Assembly (NCBI GenBank): GCA_013397795.1
Contig: VZTJ01005950.1
Coordinates: 183,586 to 247,585 of the forward strand
Direction: 5' to 3'
DNA length: 64,000 bases
From: Orthonyx spaldingii
Lineage: Eukaryota; Chordata; Aves; Passeriformes; Orthonychidae
Numbering within the stretch: the first letter of the stretch is position 1; each line of letters starts with the position of its first letter. This document shows, piece after piece, positions 1-14,200 of this stretch. Below the pieces are notes generated by a model that worked only from the letters and a program-made list of their open reading frames with translations, did not search any database and was not told the origin of the DNA. Made by a program: the position numbers and the translations under genes.

Positions 1-657
1 GGGGGGAGCTCCCCAGGCAGGGGCCCGGCTGGCTGCCTGCCCGCCCGGCTGCGGGGCGGGGTTAAGCCTCATTACACGGGATTTAACGTGTCCTGGAGGC
101 CAGCGGGGACTCGGGCTCCGAGGGGAGGCGGGGAGCGTCGCGGCCTCGCAGCCGGAGAAAAGTCCGGCCACGGGGCGAGGAAGCGGCCGCGCCCCCGAAC
201 TTTCCTCCCGGGCGCTGCCCGCGGCGGGAGCGGCCCCAGCGCCGGTGCGGAGCTGCCGCCGGCCCCGGACCCCCTCGCCGGGCACCGCCCCAAGGGCACC
301 CCCTGAGCCGGCCCCTCGCCGGGCTCCAACCCGACTGGCCCTTCCTCCCTCCTTCCGTCCCTTCTTCTCCTTCCCTCTCTGCCTCCCGGGGCCGGAGCGG
401 CGGGTGCGGAGGGAGCGATTTCGGGGCGCAGATGCTGAATCACGGAACGGGGCGCGCGGACAGAAGAGCGGCGCGGTGACTCGTGCGTGGGGCGGGCGGG
501 CTCGGGAACTTCGCCGGACTTGGTGCAGACGTGGTGGGGAGCGATAGCCCCGAGGGTGCGAGCAAACACATCCCGAGAGCCCCGCGCTGAGCGTGTCTCC
601 AGTGTCTTGGGTTTCTGTTTGAATCCCAGTCGATAAAATGGCCCGGGGTACCACACA
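1..657 (+). promoter_or_regulatory. CpG island with a possible plus-strand first exon
   Basis: The first ~600 bases are very GC-rich and dense in CpG, unlike the AT-rich DNA that follows from about 660. This is the signature of a vertebrate CpG-island promoter. Near its right edge, AAAATGGCC at about 636-644 gives a Kozak-like ATG, followed by CACACAG|GTATAA, a good splice-donor match with GT at 658-659. A plus-strand first exon could therefore end at 657, with a reading frame of only seven codons before the donor. No protein family is recognisable on either strand. In human the gene on this side of XRCC2 is KMT2C, on the same strand as XRCC2, so this island could belong to that promoter or to a divergent transcript. 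That link is inference from synteny, not seen in the bases. Confidence 0.5.
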
Positions 658-3600
658 GGTATAATGAGGGAAGGAGGGGCTGATGTTAGTCGCCCTTTTT
701 TTTAAAGTACAAATAAACAGCAATCCAGACCTTTACAGTTCTTTTCCTTCCCAATTTTTTTCACTTGTCAGCGTCAGATTGCAAAATTAAAATGATACGC
801 TGTGGCAAATACGACTTTTTCTGGCTTGTTTTTCTCAGAACCACTTCATAACATAAAGCCTTTGTTGATTCTTTTTCTAGGTTTGTGAGTAACTAAATTA
901 GACCTTTGTGCATTTTCATCTAATGCCTGAAACATTAGAAAATAACACATTTGTCTCCACTTATATGTATGAAATTTTATAAAACCATCCCTATTGTTCA
1001 AGCATGCAAGGAGAACAGCTGGAGTATTGGTATGGCCTTCTTGGCCCTGTCACTGAAAATGTACTCATTTATGCCAAATAAAAAACAATATATCCCAAGT
1101 TTAATGTTTGTGTTATGAAGCTTGCAAATGACAGCATGGGTATACTGCTCATACAGTTTCAGATATGGGATCTCAATGTGTTTACATGTTGTCTAACAGA
1201 ACAAAGTGCCTTTGAATTTTGTTAACTCGGGCAAGTTAGCGTAATTTAACTGAAAACATTTAATGCTATACAGGCCCAGGCTTGGGTGGAGTAGAGAGAA
1301 AAAGGGCAGGGAGAGGGAAGGAAAAGGCCACAGCCTCTGCACAGTGGGATCGCTGGTGTGGCATTTGCTGGAGTTGCCAGGTTGCCATCTGGTCTACTGA
1401 AAAAAAGGCCATCTCCTGAAGCACTGGCTGTGCATGTGCGGATCCAGTGCACATGCACCACAGCTTGGGTGAGCCTCGGATGTGTCAGAGCCACTCTGCA
1501 TGGCCAAATTGATTGGAGCTGCGACACGTGAGCACACCGTGGGCTCACATCGACTGCCTGGTGTGTGGGGAAGAGCTGGCACGTCCCACAGCAGAAAGGC
1601 ATCCAGTGGAATCACTGGGTTCGCTTGTCCATGCATGGTTCATCCAGTCCTCCCATGGAAACGTTTTTTAACACCTTCAGATCACCTGTGAGTGGTTGAG
1701 CTTTGGGCTGTGTCTCTTACACAAAAACCTATGTGTGATTTAATTTTTTTTCTCCATTTGTTTTTGTTAATACATTAATTAAACGTATATGTATCTAACA
1801 TGATATAAAATGGGAGTGGAGGCAGGACAAAGTCAGCTTTGGTGTAGTGTGGTCTAGCACGGGAACAAATTAAAGGACTTAACCTATGAGTTCTGCTGCT
1901 GTGCCTTATCTCCTTACGTGTCCAAACACAGCTGGGCAGGTCTGTGCTGTGAACGGCTGCAGCCGCTGCTGTGGCAATCAAAGGTGTGAGGAACTGTGTA
2001 GGACTGAGAGAGACTTGTCAGCAGGAACCTGAAGCGGAGATGGAATTGTAGGAAACTGTATTTGCTGGCGTTATCTATCACTTGGAGGAGGCAGAGGGAC
2101 GAGCTGGGAGACGTGTCACCACACATAAATCCAGTGTGGGAGTGCTTTGTTGATTCAGGATATTTGAACAGTTCTGTCAGGAAAATTTTTACGTTTATAC
2201 CTTGGCCACACTAACCACCTATTATAAATTATCGCTGTCTGGAAAACACATGTTTTTACAGCAAATATGTAATATTGAATGAACAGGTTGTCTGCTTTAA
2301 TGAATGTTAAGAGATCCTCTGGTTCATTGTAAACTAACTCAGGTGAGCTGACACACCTGCTTTTTTTTTTTTAACTGTCAAGGGCAGGCAGCGTAGAGAC
2401 TTTCAACTAGAATTTTACATTCTAGCCTTCCTTAAAATAAACATTCCTGTAGTTTTGGAATTGTTTCTGAAATGTAAGTGAGACTCTTGCAGTACTGATT
2501 AAACAAGGCATGCTAGCGGTTTTAACTTCAAAACATCTTAAATGGTCCCAATGTGCTTAATCACAAATACTTTCATAATAGAAAAAGTTGAAGACAGGAT
2601 GTTGTCTTAAATCAGCTAGTTAAGGAAAATGATCCTGTTACAATTAAAGGAAAATGACAACTGGAATGTAAATATCATTTTGCCTTTATACAACTAAAGT
2701 GGTGTATGTAACATAAATAATAAAATTATTCTGGATTCAATCAGGAATGGGATCCAGATACTTTCTGTTTTATGATATAATGTAGAACTCTGCCAGTTTA
2801 ACCATCGTTCATCACTCTACATAAAGCAAATAAAAGTTTAATATTTGTTCTCTTCGCACTTGTGTTACCGTTGCAGAAAAGTCCAAGTTATCACAAAGGC
2901 TTCATTTAAGTTCCATCAGCGACATGCTAACGTTTCAGATGTTCAGTGTATCGAACCACTTTGTCTTACCCTGTGCTAAACTGATAATTGACTATGTTCA
3001 ACATCTGCTTATTTCAGTGTGCTGCCCTGAAAACTGCAGAGAGTTTGGTGCTGCTGCATATCCCATATGGCTCTCCTCGTAGCAAATTTCAGGATGAAGG
3101 TGCAGGGGCAGTTGAGTGCAGCAACCACATCAGCTGCCCATGATATTTGTTTTACATCTGCATTTATATTCACCCAAGTAGTTCTGAAATAGCCAAATTA
3201 CTGTGGTTTTTTTCAGTATTAAAAAAACCGAGCCCAAGATAATTTAAAAGCATTCTAGACAAAGCCTAAATCTAGTGACAAAATCAGGATTACATCATAC
3301 AAATACGTGACTTCTAGTTAATTTGTACTAAACTTGGCTGGGCTACAAAAAATGTCAGCATATGTTAATAGTCGTATGTTAACCAATGTGTTGTGGAAGC
3401 CCAGTTTCAAACTTGAAATGTTTGTTTCTTCTTTTCATCAGTTTTGCTTACTTGTCATCTCATGGATCTGCCTTACTTTAGGCAGCAGCAGAGCCAGGGT
3501 CGTGGGTGTGACACACACACCCTTCCTTGAGCAGTGGGGACTTTCCCAGCAGGTTGGGGAGATGCTTTTTGCTGCCATGGTGGGGCATAAGCCTGGCTTG

Positions 3601-3859
3601 TAATCCTGAGCAGCATTTCCAGACAGCTGGAGAATCCCAGTTACCCGGAGCTCTGCAGCAGTGCACAGACAGTGTGGAGGTCCAGTTTGCCTAGAATCCA
3701 TCTAACAGCTCTCTTTGGAGGCATCACACTCCGCGAGATAAAAAACATTTCATTCCAGTTCATGTTTTCTCACCTACTCCCCACCATGAAATATCCTGAC
3801 ACTAATGGATCCAGAGTTTGTAGGAACATGGGGCTAACACAGGCCAGGCTCCCCATTGC
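658..3859. other. Intergenic, no gene recognised
   Basis: This is AT-rich sequence with frequent stops in all frames. The open frames are short and show no recognisable domain. I see no repeat family I can name. Confidence 0.5.
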
Positions 3860-3997
3860 TGCCTGCTCCCCTCCCATCCCTGCCTGCTCCCCATCCCTGC
3901 CTGCTCCCAATCCCTGCCTGCTCCCATCCCTGCCTGCTCCCATCCCTGCCTGCTCCCAATCCCTGCCTGCTCCCATCCCTGCCTGCTCCCCCCAACC
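3860..3997. repeat. Minisatellite, 16-17 bp unit, about 8 copies
   Basis: Eight consecutive units begin with TGCCTGCTCCC and end in ATCCC. They vary mainly by one base (CCCATCCC, CCCAATCCC or CCCCATCCC); the first unit is longer and the last ends in CCCCCCAACC. The array is pyrimidine-rich on the plus strand and purine-rich on the minus strand. It leaves open frames on both strands (repeating Pro-Ala-Cys-Ser-type and Gly-Ala-Gly-Arg-Asp-type peptides), which follow from the repeat and are not evidence of a gene. Confidence 0.9.
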
Positions 3998-6900
3998 AGC
4001 TCAAGCTGTGCTGAAGGCAGCGGTGCCCACGCTGTGATCGATGTGCAGCCTCACACCTTTGCACCTCAGCCTCACCAAACCCTGAGGCTTTTTCATCATA
4101 TTAAGCTCCTTTGACTGGGCTAATGTGACTGAGAAACACACCTTTTTTTATCCATTAAGATGAGGCCAAAAATGTTAAGTGCTCAAGATGCAAGCCCCTA
4201 GGGCTTGTCTATATATCGAGTTATTACACGTGGAGGCTTTTATCTTCATAAAAAAATGTTCTTTTTGTGCACGCCAGAGTGTGAATTTAAAACCAGTGGT
4301 TGTAGTATAACCCTCATGCAGACTCATTCTGGCATCTTCTGGATTTTTTTTTTCTTCTTTTTTTTTCAGATTAAGTCTAACTTCTTTAATTCATTTAAGT
4401 GAAATCAAAAAAAGGTACTCAGAGTGAGTTTGTCCACATGAGGAATGATGCTTGCCTGCCTCTGGTAGTAGTGTTAATAATACCTTCCTATGTGGAGAAG
4501 CTTTGTCTATTAGGAATGTTAATTTTGCACATGTTTGCGCTTATTTGCATTTGAATCATCCTATTTTGACAAGTGGTAGCTGAGGCACTCTACTGAAATT
4601 CATGAAGTTATTCCAAACTGAGGCCATGATCCTGGGGATGCTAAATCAGGCAGATAAATAACTAGATGCATAAATAGGTTAACTGAAGACAACTACCACC
4701 TAAATAAAAGTTTGTTCCATGTTTAAACATTTGCAGACATGCTTAAATTCTTCCTAAACTGGCAATTTATATAATTTTTTTCTTAGAAGAAACAGTGAAC
4801 TGTGCTATGTTATGTTGTATTTTTTTAGTATCCCTGTGAAGTCACACAAAGTATCTACAAGTTACTTAGGAATTTCTGTTCCATTCTTTGTGAACTCCTA
4901 TCTGGTTTACACCTTTATGAAACTGTAATTTTATAAACTTTAATATTCTTTTATTTATCTATGTGGTGGTGGGCAGCAGAGAAGTAATCTTTTGTGACAT
5001 ATTATTAATTGCATGGGGGTTTTAATCCAACATAGTAGAATGCTAATAGTCTGAGTAAAATCAAATTAGTACCTGAAACCAGTGCATGCTAAACAGGGCA
5101 GATAGATGGAAAAACCCCAGAGCCAGCAGCAAGAACCCAGGGCAGTATCTGGCCCCTTTGTGTGCACCTCTGGGGAAAGACAATAGATTGCTGTGAAGTT
5201 GGGACTTTATCATGCAGAAAGTTAAATAAATGTCTGAGCAGTGTTTGCTGTTTGCAGGAGTGGTGCGTTACACTCAGATTACTTAACAGAAATAATACAA
5301 ACCTGGCCATGAAACGGGGGAAAGGATTTGTTTGTGTGCAATCACGTATTGGGGTTTTATTCTGTGTTTTGCACAGCACCTCGTGCACAGGGGCCCTGGT
5401 TCCTTATCTGAGATCTTGGGTGCTATGATAATATGAATTTAAATACTGCTTGTAGAAGTAAGCTTGCCATAGATTGCCAGTTTTGCAAGGAAATAATTTC
5501 TGTCCCACATGGGGTGGCCTCGCGTTCAGCGGAGTTGTTACAATGTGGGAGAGGCCTTGGGCTGTAGTGGGGTAAACACCTGGACACAAGTGCCCAATCC
5601 TGTTTACAGCTCCTGTTTACTTCAATAACATCGTGTGTCTGAGTAAGAAGGGCAGCATTTGTCCTTTGGTTTTTGAAGTTAATTGCAGACAATTAATGGG
5701 GACATGTCACATACATGAGTTCCAGACAGAATTCAGTCCTTCACTTCTTTAATAACGAATTTTTTTAACCAATTAGCTACATACTCCTATGGAAACAATA
5801 GCAGAGCCTTCACAGCCAAGACTATAGTGAAATTCTAAATTACATATATAATAAAGGTTGTGCATGTGTTTTCTGGCTGAGAACCATGTTATATTTCAGC
5901 CTCAAGCAAAAATTTTCTCCAAGCCCTAGCCCCTCAACAAAAACACACTTTTTAATGAAAGTCCTGACACCACCTTAATTACAGTGCAGCAAACATTACC
6001 ATCATAATCCCATTTCATCCTTAGGCAAGGAGAGCATCCCTGGGGGCCTGGCTGCTAGTGACCAGTTTTACAGAAACAACCTTTTCTCTGGTGCATTTTG
6101 TAATTAACCTGTGCTGTGCTGTGCTGCTCGGGGGGAAGATGCATGTGGAGCTGCTCATGCTCATCTCCCCACGCTCCTTGCAGCCCTCCTGGCACTCCTG
6201 CAGGATCAGGCAGCGCTGGCCCTGGAGGATCGAGCAGTACCCAGGGATGCCCAGCCTGCAGCCACCTCTTTGGCTTCCCCACACCTCTGCCTGTCTCCCG
6301 TGGGAGCCCAGCGGGAGCCAATGTTCAAGTCCAGCACCTTTGTACCACAGAGATTTCACCCTGACTCTTTCCAGCAGCCCCAGGCTCTCTTTATGGTTTA
6401 TCCCAGTGCCCAGAAACAAGCTCCCTTTTTTGCTGGCTGCCACACTTCAGTAAAATCCTTGCTTTGGATCCAGTAGCGCAGGGGGGAAGGCTCTCCCAGT
6501 GGCAGCCCTAATCCAGGTGGGTGAGGACAGAGCTGTTTGGAAAGCAGGGCTGTGCCGTGCCCAGCAGTGATGTGTTCATTTGAAGCAGCCTTCAGTGTCT
6601 CCAGGCTTTCACAGTGTTTGGGTGGGTAAGTAAAATGTGATTAGTTTCTCATTACTGTGTCGATTCAGTGCATAGATTTTGTGTGGGGACTGTAATATTG
6701 GCAGGACAAGTTTGCAAGGCTGTGTGAAGCTGGTATATTTTCCTACCAGAAATTCCTACCAGAATATGTATATGTACATGTATAAACACAAGGGTATGCT
6801 TGTGGTTCTTATCTTTTTTCTCCTACCTTCTTAAAGTAATAAATCTGTATGATCAAAAGAGTTAGCACAATCAATCTCTCCAAACTGATCTGAAAATCCT

Positions 6901-9900
6901 AGTTAAAGGCTAGAGAGAAATTACACATGAGTCTTTTTGTTCTCTGTACAACACTGTCAAGTACAGTACAATTTTCTATTATGGAACTCCTAGAATTCTT
7001 ATGTACAGAGTAAAATCAAGCCAAAGCCCTATGTCTGCTGGGAGGACGTTTCTGTTATCCTGTTCCCTTCTATTTAGGTTCTCATATGGTGTTAATCACC
7101 ATGGTATCTTACAGCTTTGCAAAAATATAGTGCACCATATGTGATAAATCACTAATATTAAGAATGAAGATGCTGGATAAAAATACTCTTCCCAAATCTA
7201 AAGCAGAAGACGTGCAGTAATGGGCATAACCAGACAAGCAGCCTGAGTACAAGGAGCATGAACACAAGAGATGGGGTCAGAATCATTCCTGAGGTGATAA
7301 TATTTCATCCAGTCACTGTTTGTGAGTGTGGATGGCACACTCACTCCTTTCTTCCCCAACCTGTGCTACAGCTCACTAAAGCAGAGGGACTATGTCCAAG
7401 CCATCTTCTGTTCCCTCCACGGCAGACCAGTGCCTGCCTTGTAGTGTTCAAGAGCATCAGTCAAAAGAAGATAATTTGCCAAAAAATGCAAAATAAGCTT
7501 GCGCATTTGTTGCTAATTAAGTGCACACATAATTACAATCCAAACGTAAAGCAAAATGAGGGACTGTACTTCCATTGGAAAGAATGCACTAGGAGTGGTC
7601 ATAAGTTATCCCCCCAACTGGTAATCTCAGTTACATATTTTCTCACGTTTTATTCATTTTCCACTTGGTTCCAGCCAGATCTGTTTTCTATTTATATTGT
7701 TAAGTGTCAACACATAAATAATTTTCTCTGTTGTATCCCTCACTACTACATTCTTTTTCTTGATAGAATAGCAGAAGTAATTATATTTATAAATGGAATG
7801 CCTGTTTTGCCTAAGTACTGCATATAATTCCCTTCTGTAAGAGGGATTTTTATAATTCCTCTAAAAATGTCTTGGCAAGGATCAACCCACCAGTTGGTAG
7901 TGTGGATCCAGCTTTTAGGAACAGAATTCAGGATTCTGATCCCTTTGGCCAACAGGCAGGAGGGCACCACAGAAAAAACTGCTCTTGTTTGTTTGAGAGA
8001 ATGATGCTGTTGAATATGTGCAGTTATTAAGTACCCAGAAAGCAAATTCACTGAGAATTGCTTCCCACCTGTAGATTCCTCTGTTCAGCACAGAATTATT
8101 TTGGCAGCTGAAGAATTCTTCATTGTGGATGGCTGTGGGAAGATATTAATCCTGTTCTTCAAGTAAGATGCATTCACTGATCTACTAGACCTGCTCCACC
8201 TCTACTGTTTCATATTGTGAGAGGAAATCAAAGGAATCCCAAGTGAAAGGAAGAGTAATCTCAAATCATTCTTACCCCCTTTCTATCTTCTTTTTCAGCT
8301 GCTTTCTGCAGACAAGTTCAGGTGTCCCTTGCTCAACAGGAGTAGAGCAGAGGGAGATCTGTTGTGAGCTCTGCATTAAGGGAAGTTAAGTTTTCCATCT
8401 CTGGGCACTCCTTGAGAAAACCTCAAACAAAACAAATGTATGGGGATGGCAGATCCCAGACATGGACAGTTCACAGCTACCTCACTGGACAGAACAGCAA
8501 AACACCTTCTAGAGCTGGTCTGCAGTACAGGAGGAGAAAATCATTATTTTCTTACTGGGTTCTGCTGCCTGTATATTCATAGGTGTTCTTTTGTTCTAGT
8601 TTCTCCAATATTTCCTCTGATTAAAGGTTATTCCAGGGCACCTACAAAGCAGTGAGCCATCCTATGTGGCAAGCTTGAAGAATGTTGTATTGGAGCATTC
8701 AAACCCCATGTCCTGTGTGGTTTGGGAGCTGAAAATGTGCATGTCTGTGTGGGAAAGATGTGGGTGATGTAAGAAAGGTCCTTGGCCCTGGTGAAAAGAG
8801 TTCCTGAACCTCTGGAGTCTCACAGGGTTGGAGGCACGACCCTGCAGTGTGGTCAGCATTTCCATGGGTACCTCGGCTGCTGGAGCTTCCATTACCCAGT
8901 TTTCACTCTTGTGTGATCAGCAGAACCAAACACGCCCTGCCCCTGGAGCTCAGCCGCTCCTGGCCCGCTATCTTCCACACAAATCAGCTTTGAACTAACA
9001 GGGAAGTTCCATTGCCGCATCAGTGACTTGGCAGCCGGCACATTCCCGTCTCCATCCCTGCAGGAAGGGGTCCTGAGCTAGCAAGGCAGGGATGTCACGT
9101 CCTCAGCCACTGCAGTGACATCCAGGAGGGCTGTGAGCGCAGGTCCCTGGAGAGCCGGGGCTGCCGTGCCCTACTTTGTGCAGCTGCTTGGAGCGCGCTG
9201 GATCCTGCGCCTCCAACAGCGGCGTTCCAGCAGTGTCAGCTACACAATCCATCAAACTGGGAATGCTCCTGGGTGGTTAGCCCTGGCAGGCCGTGCCTCT
9301 ATTCCTGTCCTCTTGGTAAGTCTGATTTAGCTCCTTTACAGCTCTGGCTCTGTAAGCTGCAGCCTCTGGAGCAGAGAGAAGCCCAAGTCTGGTTCCCACT
9401 CCCCTGTACATTTATGCAGAGGCCTCTCAAAAGTTTTAGACTGTAGTCTTTCCTTTCCCCTGTGTACCCCCTCTAAGGGTTCATGTTTATTTAAGATTTA
9501 ACTTTATGAGCAATTTTCTCTCTCTCAGTGTACACAGTTCAGATTTGGTCTGTTCCCTCAGCTTTTGCATTCAGCTGGTTTGACTGATTTAACGTCGCTG
9601 ATTTACCGATATAATTTAGCTTGTCTGACGGGAAGGAAGATTGATGTCATCTGAAGTAAAATTCTGAGATGCCTATGGAGTTTTATTGCCCTAGATTTTT
9701 GGATTGCTCTTTATTCAAGAAAGTGGGCAGAACTCTGACTTTAGATTTTTCAGGAATGCCTCCATTATGTCAGAGCTGCTAATTCTTTGAGTCAAGTCAT
9801 TGTGGTTAGCCAATCTTGTTTTCTGTCTCTGTGGTAAGGTTTTACATCCAGAAGGCTAACCTCAATGCTCCCCCACGAAAGCAGGCAGGGATGACAAAGC

Positions 9901-11174
9901 ATTTCCTTCTTTGACCTCTGTAGCTGAGTTTTGGAGAAAGATGAAATCTGTCAAATTGGACCAAATGCCAAATCACCTGCATGAGAATGAACAGGTCAAA
10001 CCCTGTTCCTGTAGCAGTATGTTGAAAAAAAATGTACTGAAACATGTTTTTTAAAGTATTTTCTCTTCTAAAATTGGGGGTTTTCCAAATTCAGACTATA
10101 AACTATGAAATTATCTCATGCTTGTGAATTACTTGTGGTTATGTTTCACGTCAGAGCAAACTTGAGGTTATTAGGATTTTCAAATTGCGCGTACTTGTCT
10201 TGAATTTTCTGAGTTTATAATGTTTTTGGGGGGAGTAATTGTAATATTCTGATTTCTTTATATACCTGCTGGTATGGTGCTGGGCTGGATCCCTTCTGCT
10301 GTGACAGGGGCCACGCTACAGACCCTGGGCACCTCCTCTCAGTCCACACAGGGGCTGTGTCTCTCCTTCCAATTAGCAACACAATCACCCAGGATCTAAA
10401 GAACTCGGTCCCACCCAGACGGGTGTGGAGCTGGTTTCATGAGTGGAAGATCTATAATATCAGCATCATGTTATATAAAAACCTCTGTCTTGTCACCACG
10501 AAATTCACTTGCTTGTACCACTGGTGCTGCACAAAGCAGCTGAGGTGAACTGGCCATTTGGACCAGGCTTAGCTCCTGCTTTAAATCCCAGGATTACCAT
10601 GACAGAGCAGGAGTATTCCCTGTGCTGGAGCTGCTCCTAACTGGCCACTCTGCTGCCCCAGCACTTTCAGATCAGCGACAGATCAGACCAGTGCCAGCAA
10701 GTGGGTGACCAAGGAACCTACCACTGACAACTCTTTGCATGTGGCTGGAAGGACTGGTGGCTGCACAATTCCCTCAAACTGGAGCATTTCAAACAATAAA
10801 AGCCCATTTTGGAAACTACCTCTGATAGTGGAGGGACAGCTGACCACTTTGTCACTGGTGCCACTTTGGCATCACAGAAGACTGACCTGAATTCTTGATC
10901 TGGCCAGTCTGTTGATCTATAATCATAGTGATCCGTTAATTACTTGGTTTAATTACAGCCAAGTTATTATAATGAAAGGCTTAACTATACCTAGCTTTGT
11001 AAGTTTCCATGTTATTTTTCACCGAGGTAATTTTCAGGCATAAAAGATCCAGCAAGCAATGCCTTAAAACAACCCATTCCACAAAGATTGTGGAGCTTTA
11101 CTGGCAAATTCTGCATACAATGTTCTCTGCTCAGGCAGTAAATATCAGAGCCATGAGAAACATCCTGTATTCTT
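3998..11174. other. Intergenic, no gene recognised
   Basis: No exon with family similarity is visible. The longest open frame is a 189-codon plus-strand frame at 7258-7827. It is rich in Ile, Phe, Tyr, His and Cys, has no recognisable motif and lies in AT-rich DNA, so I treat it as chance. GC-richer islands near 6.1-6.4 kb and 9.0-9.3 kb also lack a recognisable product. Confidence 0.45.
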
Positions 11175-11208
11175 CACACACACACACATACACACACACA
11201 CACACACA
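11175..11208. repeat. (CA)n microsatellite
   Basis: About 17 CA dinucleotide units are interrupted once by a CATA. This is a typical vertebrate dinucleotide microsatellite. Confidence 0.95.
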
Positions 11209-14200
11209 GCAGGGGACTGGAATCCCTCTCAGTGCCGTTTTACCCATGCACTCGTGACCTGGACTTCCATAAAACCTCTTTGCTGTGATATTAGCACCAG
11301 GTGTACCATCAGCACACCTACCTTTTCATGTAACCTCTGACAGAGAGATGCAGTTAGCAAATGGCATCAGGTATTAATGCAGAACTGACCTTTTAATGTC
11401 ATGCACAGATACACGAAGAAAGAACTGCCACTGAAAACTTCTGATTAAAGATAAAAGTAGACAGCCTGTAAAAACATTAAGATAAAAAGTAAATCCATTT
11501 GCCCTGGGTTTCCCTTGCTATCCCACCTCCTACTCTAAATTGATGTTGTCAGCACTCATGATTTTATCACAAGTCTTGTGATGTTTGATGTTTCACTTAC
11601 ACTCCAGCTACTACAGTTGTGTAATGAGGTTAGAAACTCAGCTTTCCTCTTTCTTTAATTTAAAGTAAGGTTCTAGTCCTAATGGTTAGAGTATAAAGCT
11701 TGCAAGTGTGACCCAGGTGCACCCTAACAGCTCAAAAACCAGAAAGCACAGTAAAAGAGCTCCACATTTATCGTTTTACAGACAGGCTTGTGATTTTGAG
11801 GGTCAAACTGTAGTTCTTGAACATTTGGAGCTGGCAATAACAGCTTGGAAAAAAAGGTGCTTGAACAAAGTCCCACACCATGTTGCATTTTCCAGGGAGG
11901 CATAGCAGTCATTATACCACAGTGATAATTCCCTTTTCAGACATGCACATTTTCCTGTTTAGTTTATGCAGCATCTCAGGGCTCAGCCCCAGCCTGGCTG
12001 GTCTGAAGGAGATCATCCCGGTGTGGAATCATTGGCTTGATGTTGGAGGGCTCGAGCTGCTCCTTGTGCTGACACAGAGAAGAGGTTTTGCAGCACTCCT
12101 CAGTCCCCACAGACTGGCAGCTTTGTGCATAAAAACCTGCAAAACCAGGAATGTCCTGACTTCCAGTCTAGGACAGTCTAGGAAGTTGATCTGCCTTTCG
12201 TAAAGCTCCCTCAAAAAACCAGGAATACTCCACCCCTGCCAATCCAGCAACAAAGGGGCAAAGAACCAAACAAATGCAAATATGGGAATACAGTAACATT
12301 GAAAACAGCTGGTTTGACTTAAAGTGCCCAAAATGTGCCAAGTGCAGGTTTTGATGTACAGACCAAAACCACTCAGCTGTTGGTTTTGGAAAAACCAAAC
12401 TCCCAACAGCAACAACTCAGATTTGAAGGAAGGACCATATTTGAATGGAGTTCCAAATTATCAAAGACTTCACAGGATATCACTAAAAGTATGAATTTTA
12501 CCCAGGACTGGAGGGGTATCTAAAGCAATGAGCAGAGTCTGGGTGTTGTGTGGGCACATTGGTCAAAACTCCTCTGCAGTCACAGACTGGTGGTGCCAAA
12601 GGTCCCTCTGTGCTTGCCCTAAATGATGGTGTAATCCATTCTGGAGGTGACAAAATTACAAATAGCTGTGACAAAATCTAATTGCAAAGAAGAGGTGGAA
12701 GTCCACGAGACTCAAATTCTACCTGAATATACAGAACACCGAGGGAGGTTTTATGTTTCGTAAATATAAAATTGTGACAAACTAAAACTGGAGAGCATTT
12801 TCAAAGAGCTAAAGAAGCTCAATTGATCCTACACTGCCCCTGTTACCAATTTTGCCCCTGAATTCAGCAGTAATTTCCAAGTGGTGATTTCCATGAGACT
12901 GATACTTTGCTTCTGAACTGCTTCCCCTGTAGAAAGCTGAAGAAACCATCATTGACTCCTGATCCCTTTGCTGAGTGTTTCAGAGGGCACACACATTTCT
13001 GTGCATCACAAACCACATTATTTAGGCCTATGGACTTATATTTTTTACCTCTAAGTTAAAGTGCTGTGAAAAATCTCTGTCTTCCAAGAAGTGTATTCTT
13101 CAGCTTTAGGAACTTCTAAATAACTTGGAACAGAAGATAGAAAACATCAGAAGGGTCTGCACCCTCCTTATAGTAGTTTCTGTGAAGAGAAACTTTCTTT
13201 TTAATCTTTTCCAGCTTCCTTCTAGCTCTATTGTCTGCAATCATTTTCAAATATACCCAAATCCTCATCCCTGTATTGAAATGAACTCTTACTCTCACCT
13301 ACGAAGGCCTGTGGTGCTGGGATAACAATGTTAGACGTATTTTTGAAATGTAAAATGAGTAAGGTTTAAAAGATTTTCCCACCTGTATTGTCCCTGCTTT
13401 CACAGCAGTTTGTGGCAGGACTCCTGTTGCTGTGGCAGGACAATTTAATGCTGGTTGTTGTTTTTTAAATAACAGAAAGTATGTAAGTTCCTTGTGGCAC
13501 CTGTGTAGATAAAGCTGCATTCAATCCATTGATTTGACTTTGAAACTCCACAACATATGAATTAAAATGCTGGTGTTGCTGTCCTCTGAGTCTGTCTCCA
13601 TTTCTGCCTCACTAAGCATTAATTATTGTGGTCTTGACACTCTATTCTGCCCTTTTTCTTCTCTTTCCTCTTCCCAGATCCCCACTGTCACTCCCAGTGG
13701 CTGGGGAGTCTTCCCATTAAAGCAATCCTGCTCATCTCCCAATAAAAGGCTATCACCCAACACATTCTGGGCCTAAATTCATCTCATAAATATTGGTACA
13801 GGCTTAAATAAATGCAGTCCTTCATTTAATGTACTAGATTTCAATGGAATTACATGGGGAATTAATTTGCCTCTGTTTGTAGTCTGAAAAACAATAAAAG
13901 AGGGAAATGCTTAGAATCCATGGCTTGGCTTTCCAAACTGGATGAAGGATGGTTCTGCCCATTAATGAAGACAGTGGCAGATTCCTGATGGTCATGTCTT
14001 TTCTATACAAACACATAATATTTTAGGCCTTACTGATACAGGGCCAGAAGGATGTCTAGGTGACAGCTGCCCTGACATCAGCCTGTCTGTAGCGTCATAT
14101 ATTTCAGTATGTGTCTGTCATTCCTGCTACATGTAACAGCACATATTTCGGGATGTTTCTGCCTTTGGATAATAACCAGAGTTTTCATTTGCGTTGTACT

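Noticed and set aside
3672..4064. Repetitive Pro/Ala/Cys and Gly/Arg/Asp open frames.
   Set aside because: They are produced by the minisatellite at 3860-3997, not by a gene.
7258..7827. A 189-codon plus-strand open frame.
   Set aside because: AT-rich, with low-complexity, Cys/His/Phe/Tyr-rich content, no motif and no flanking splice signals that stand out. Such a frame is expected by chance over 64 kb in six frames.
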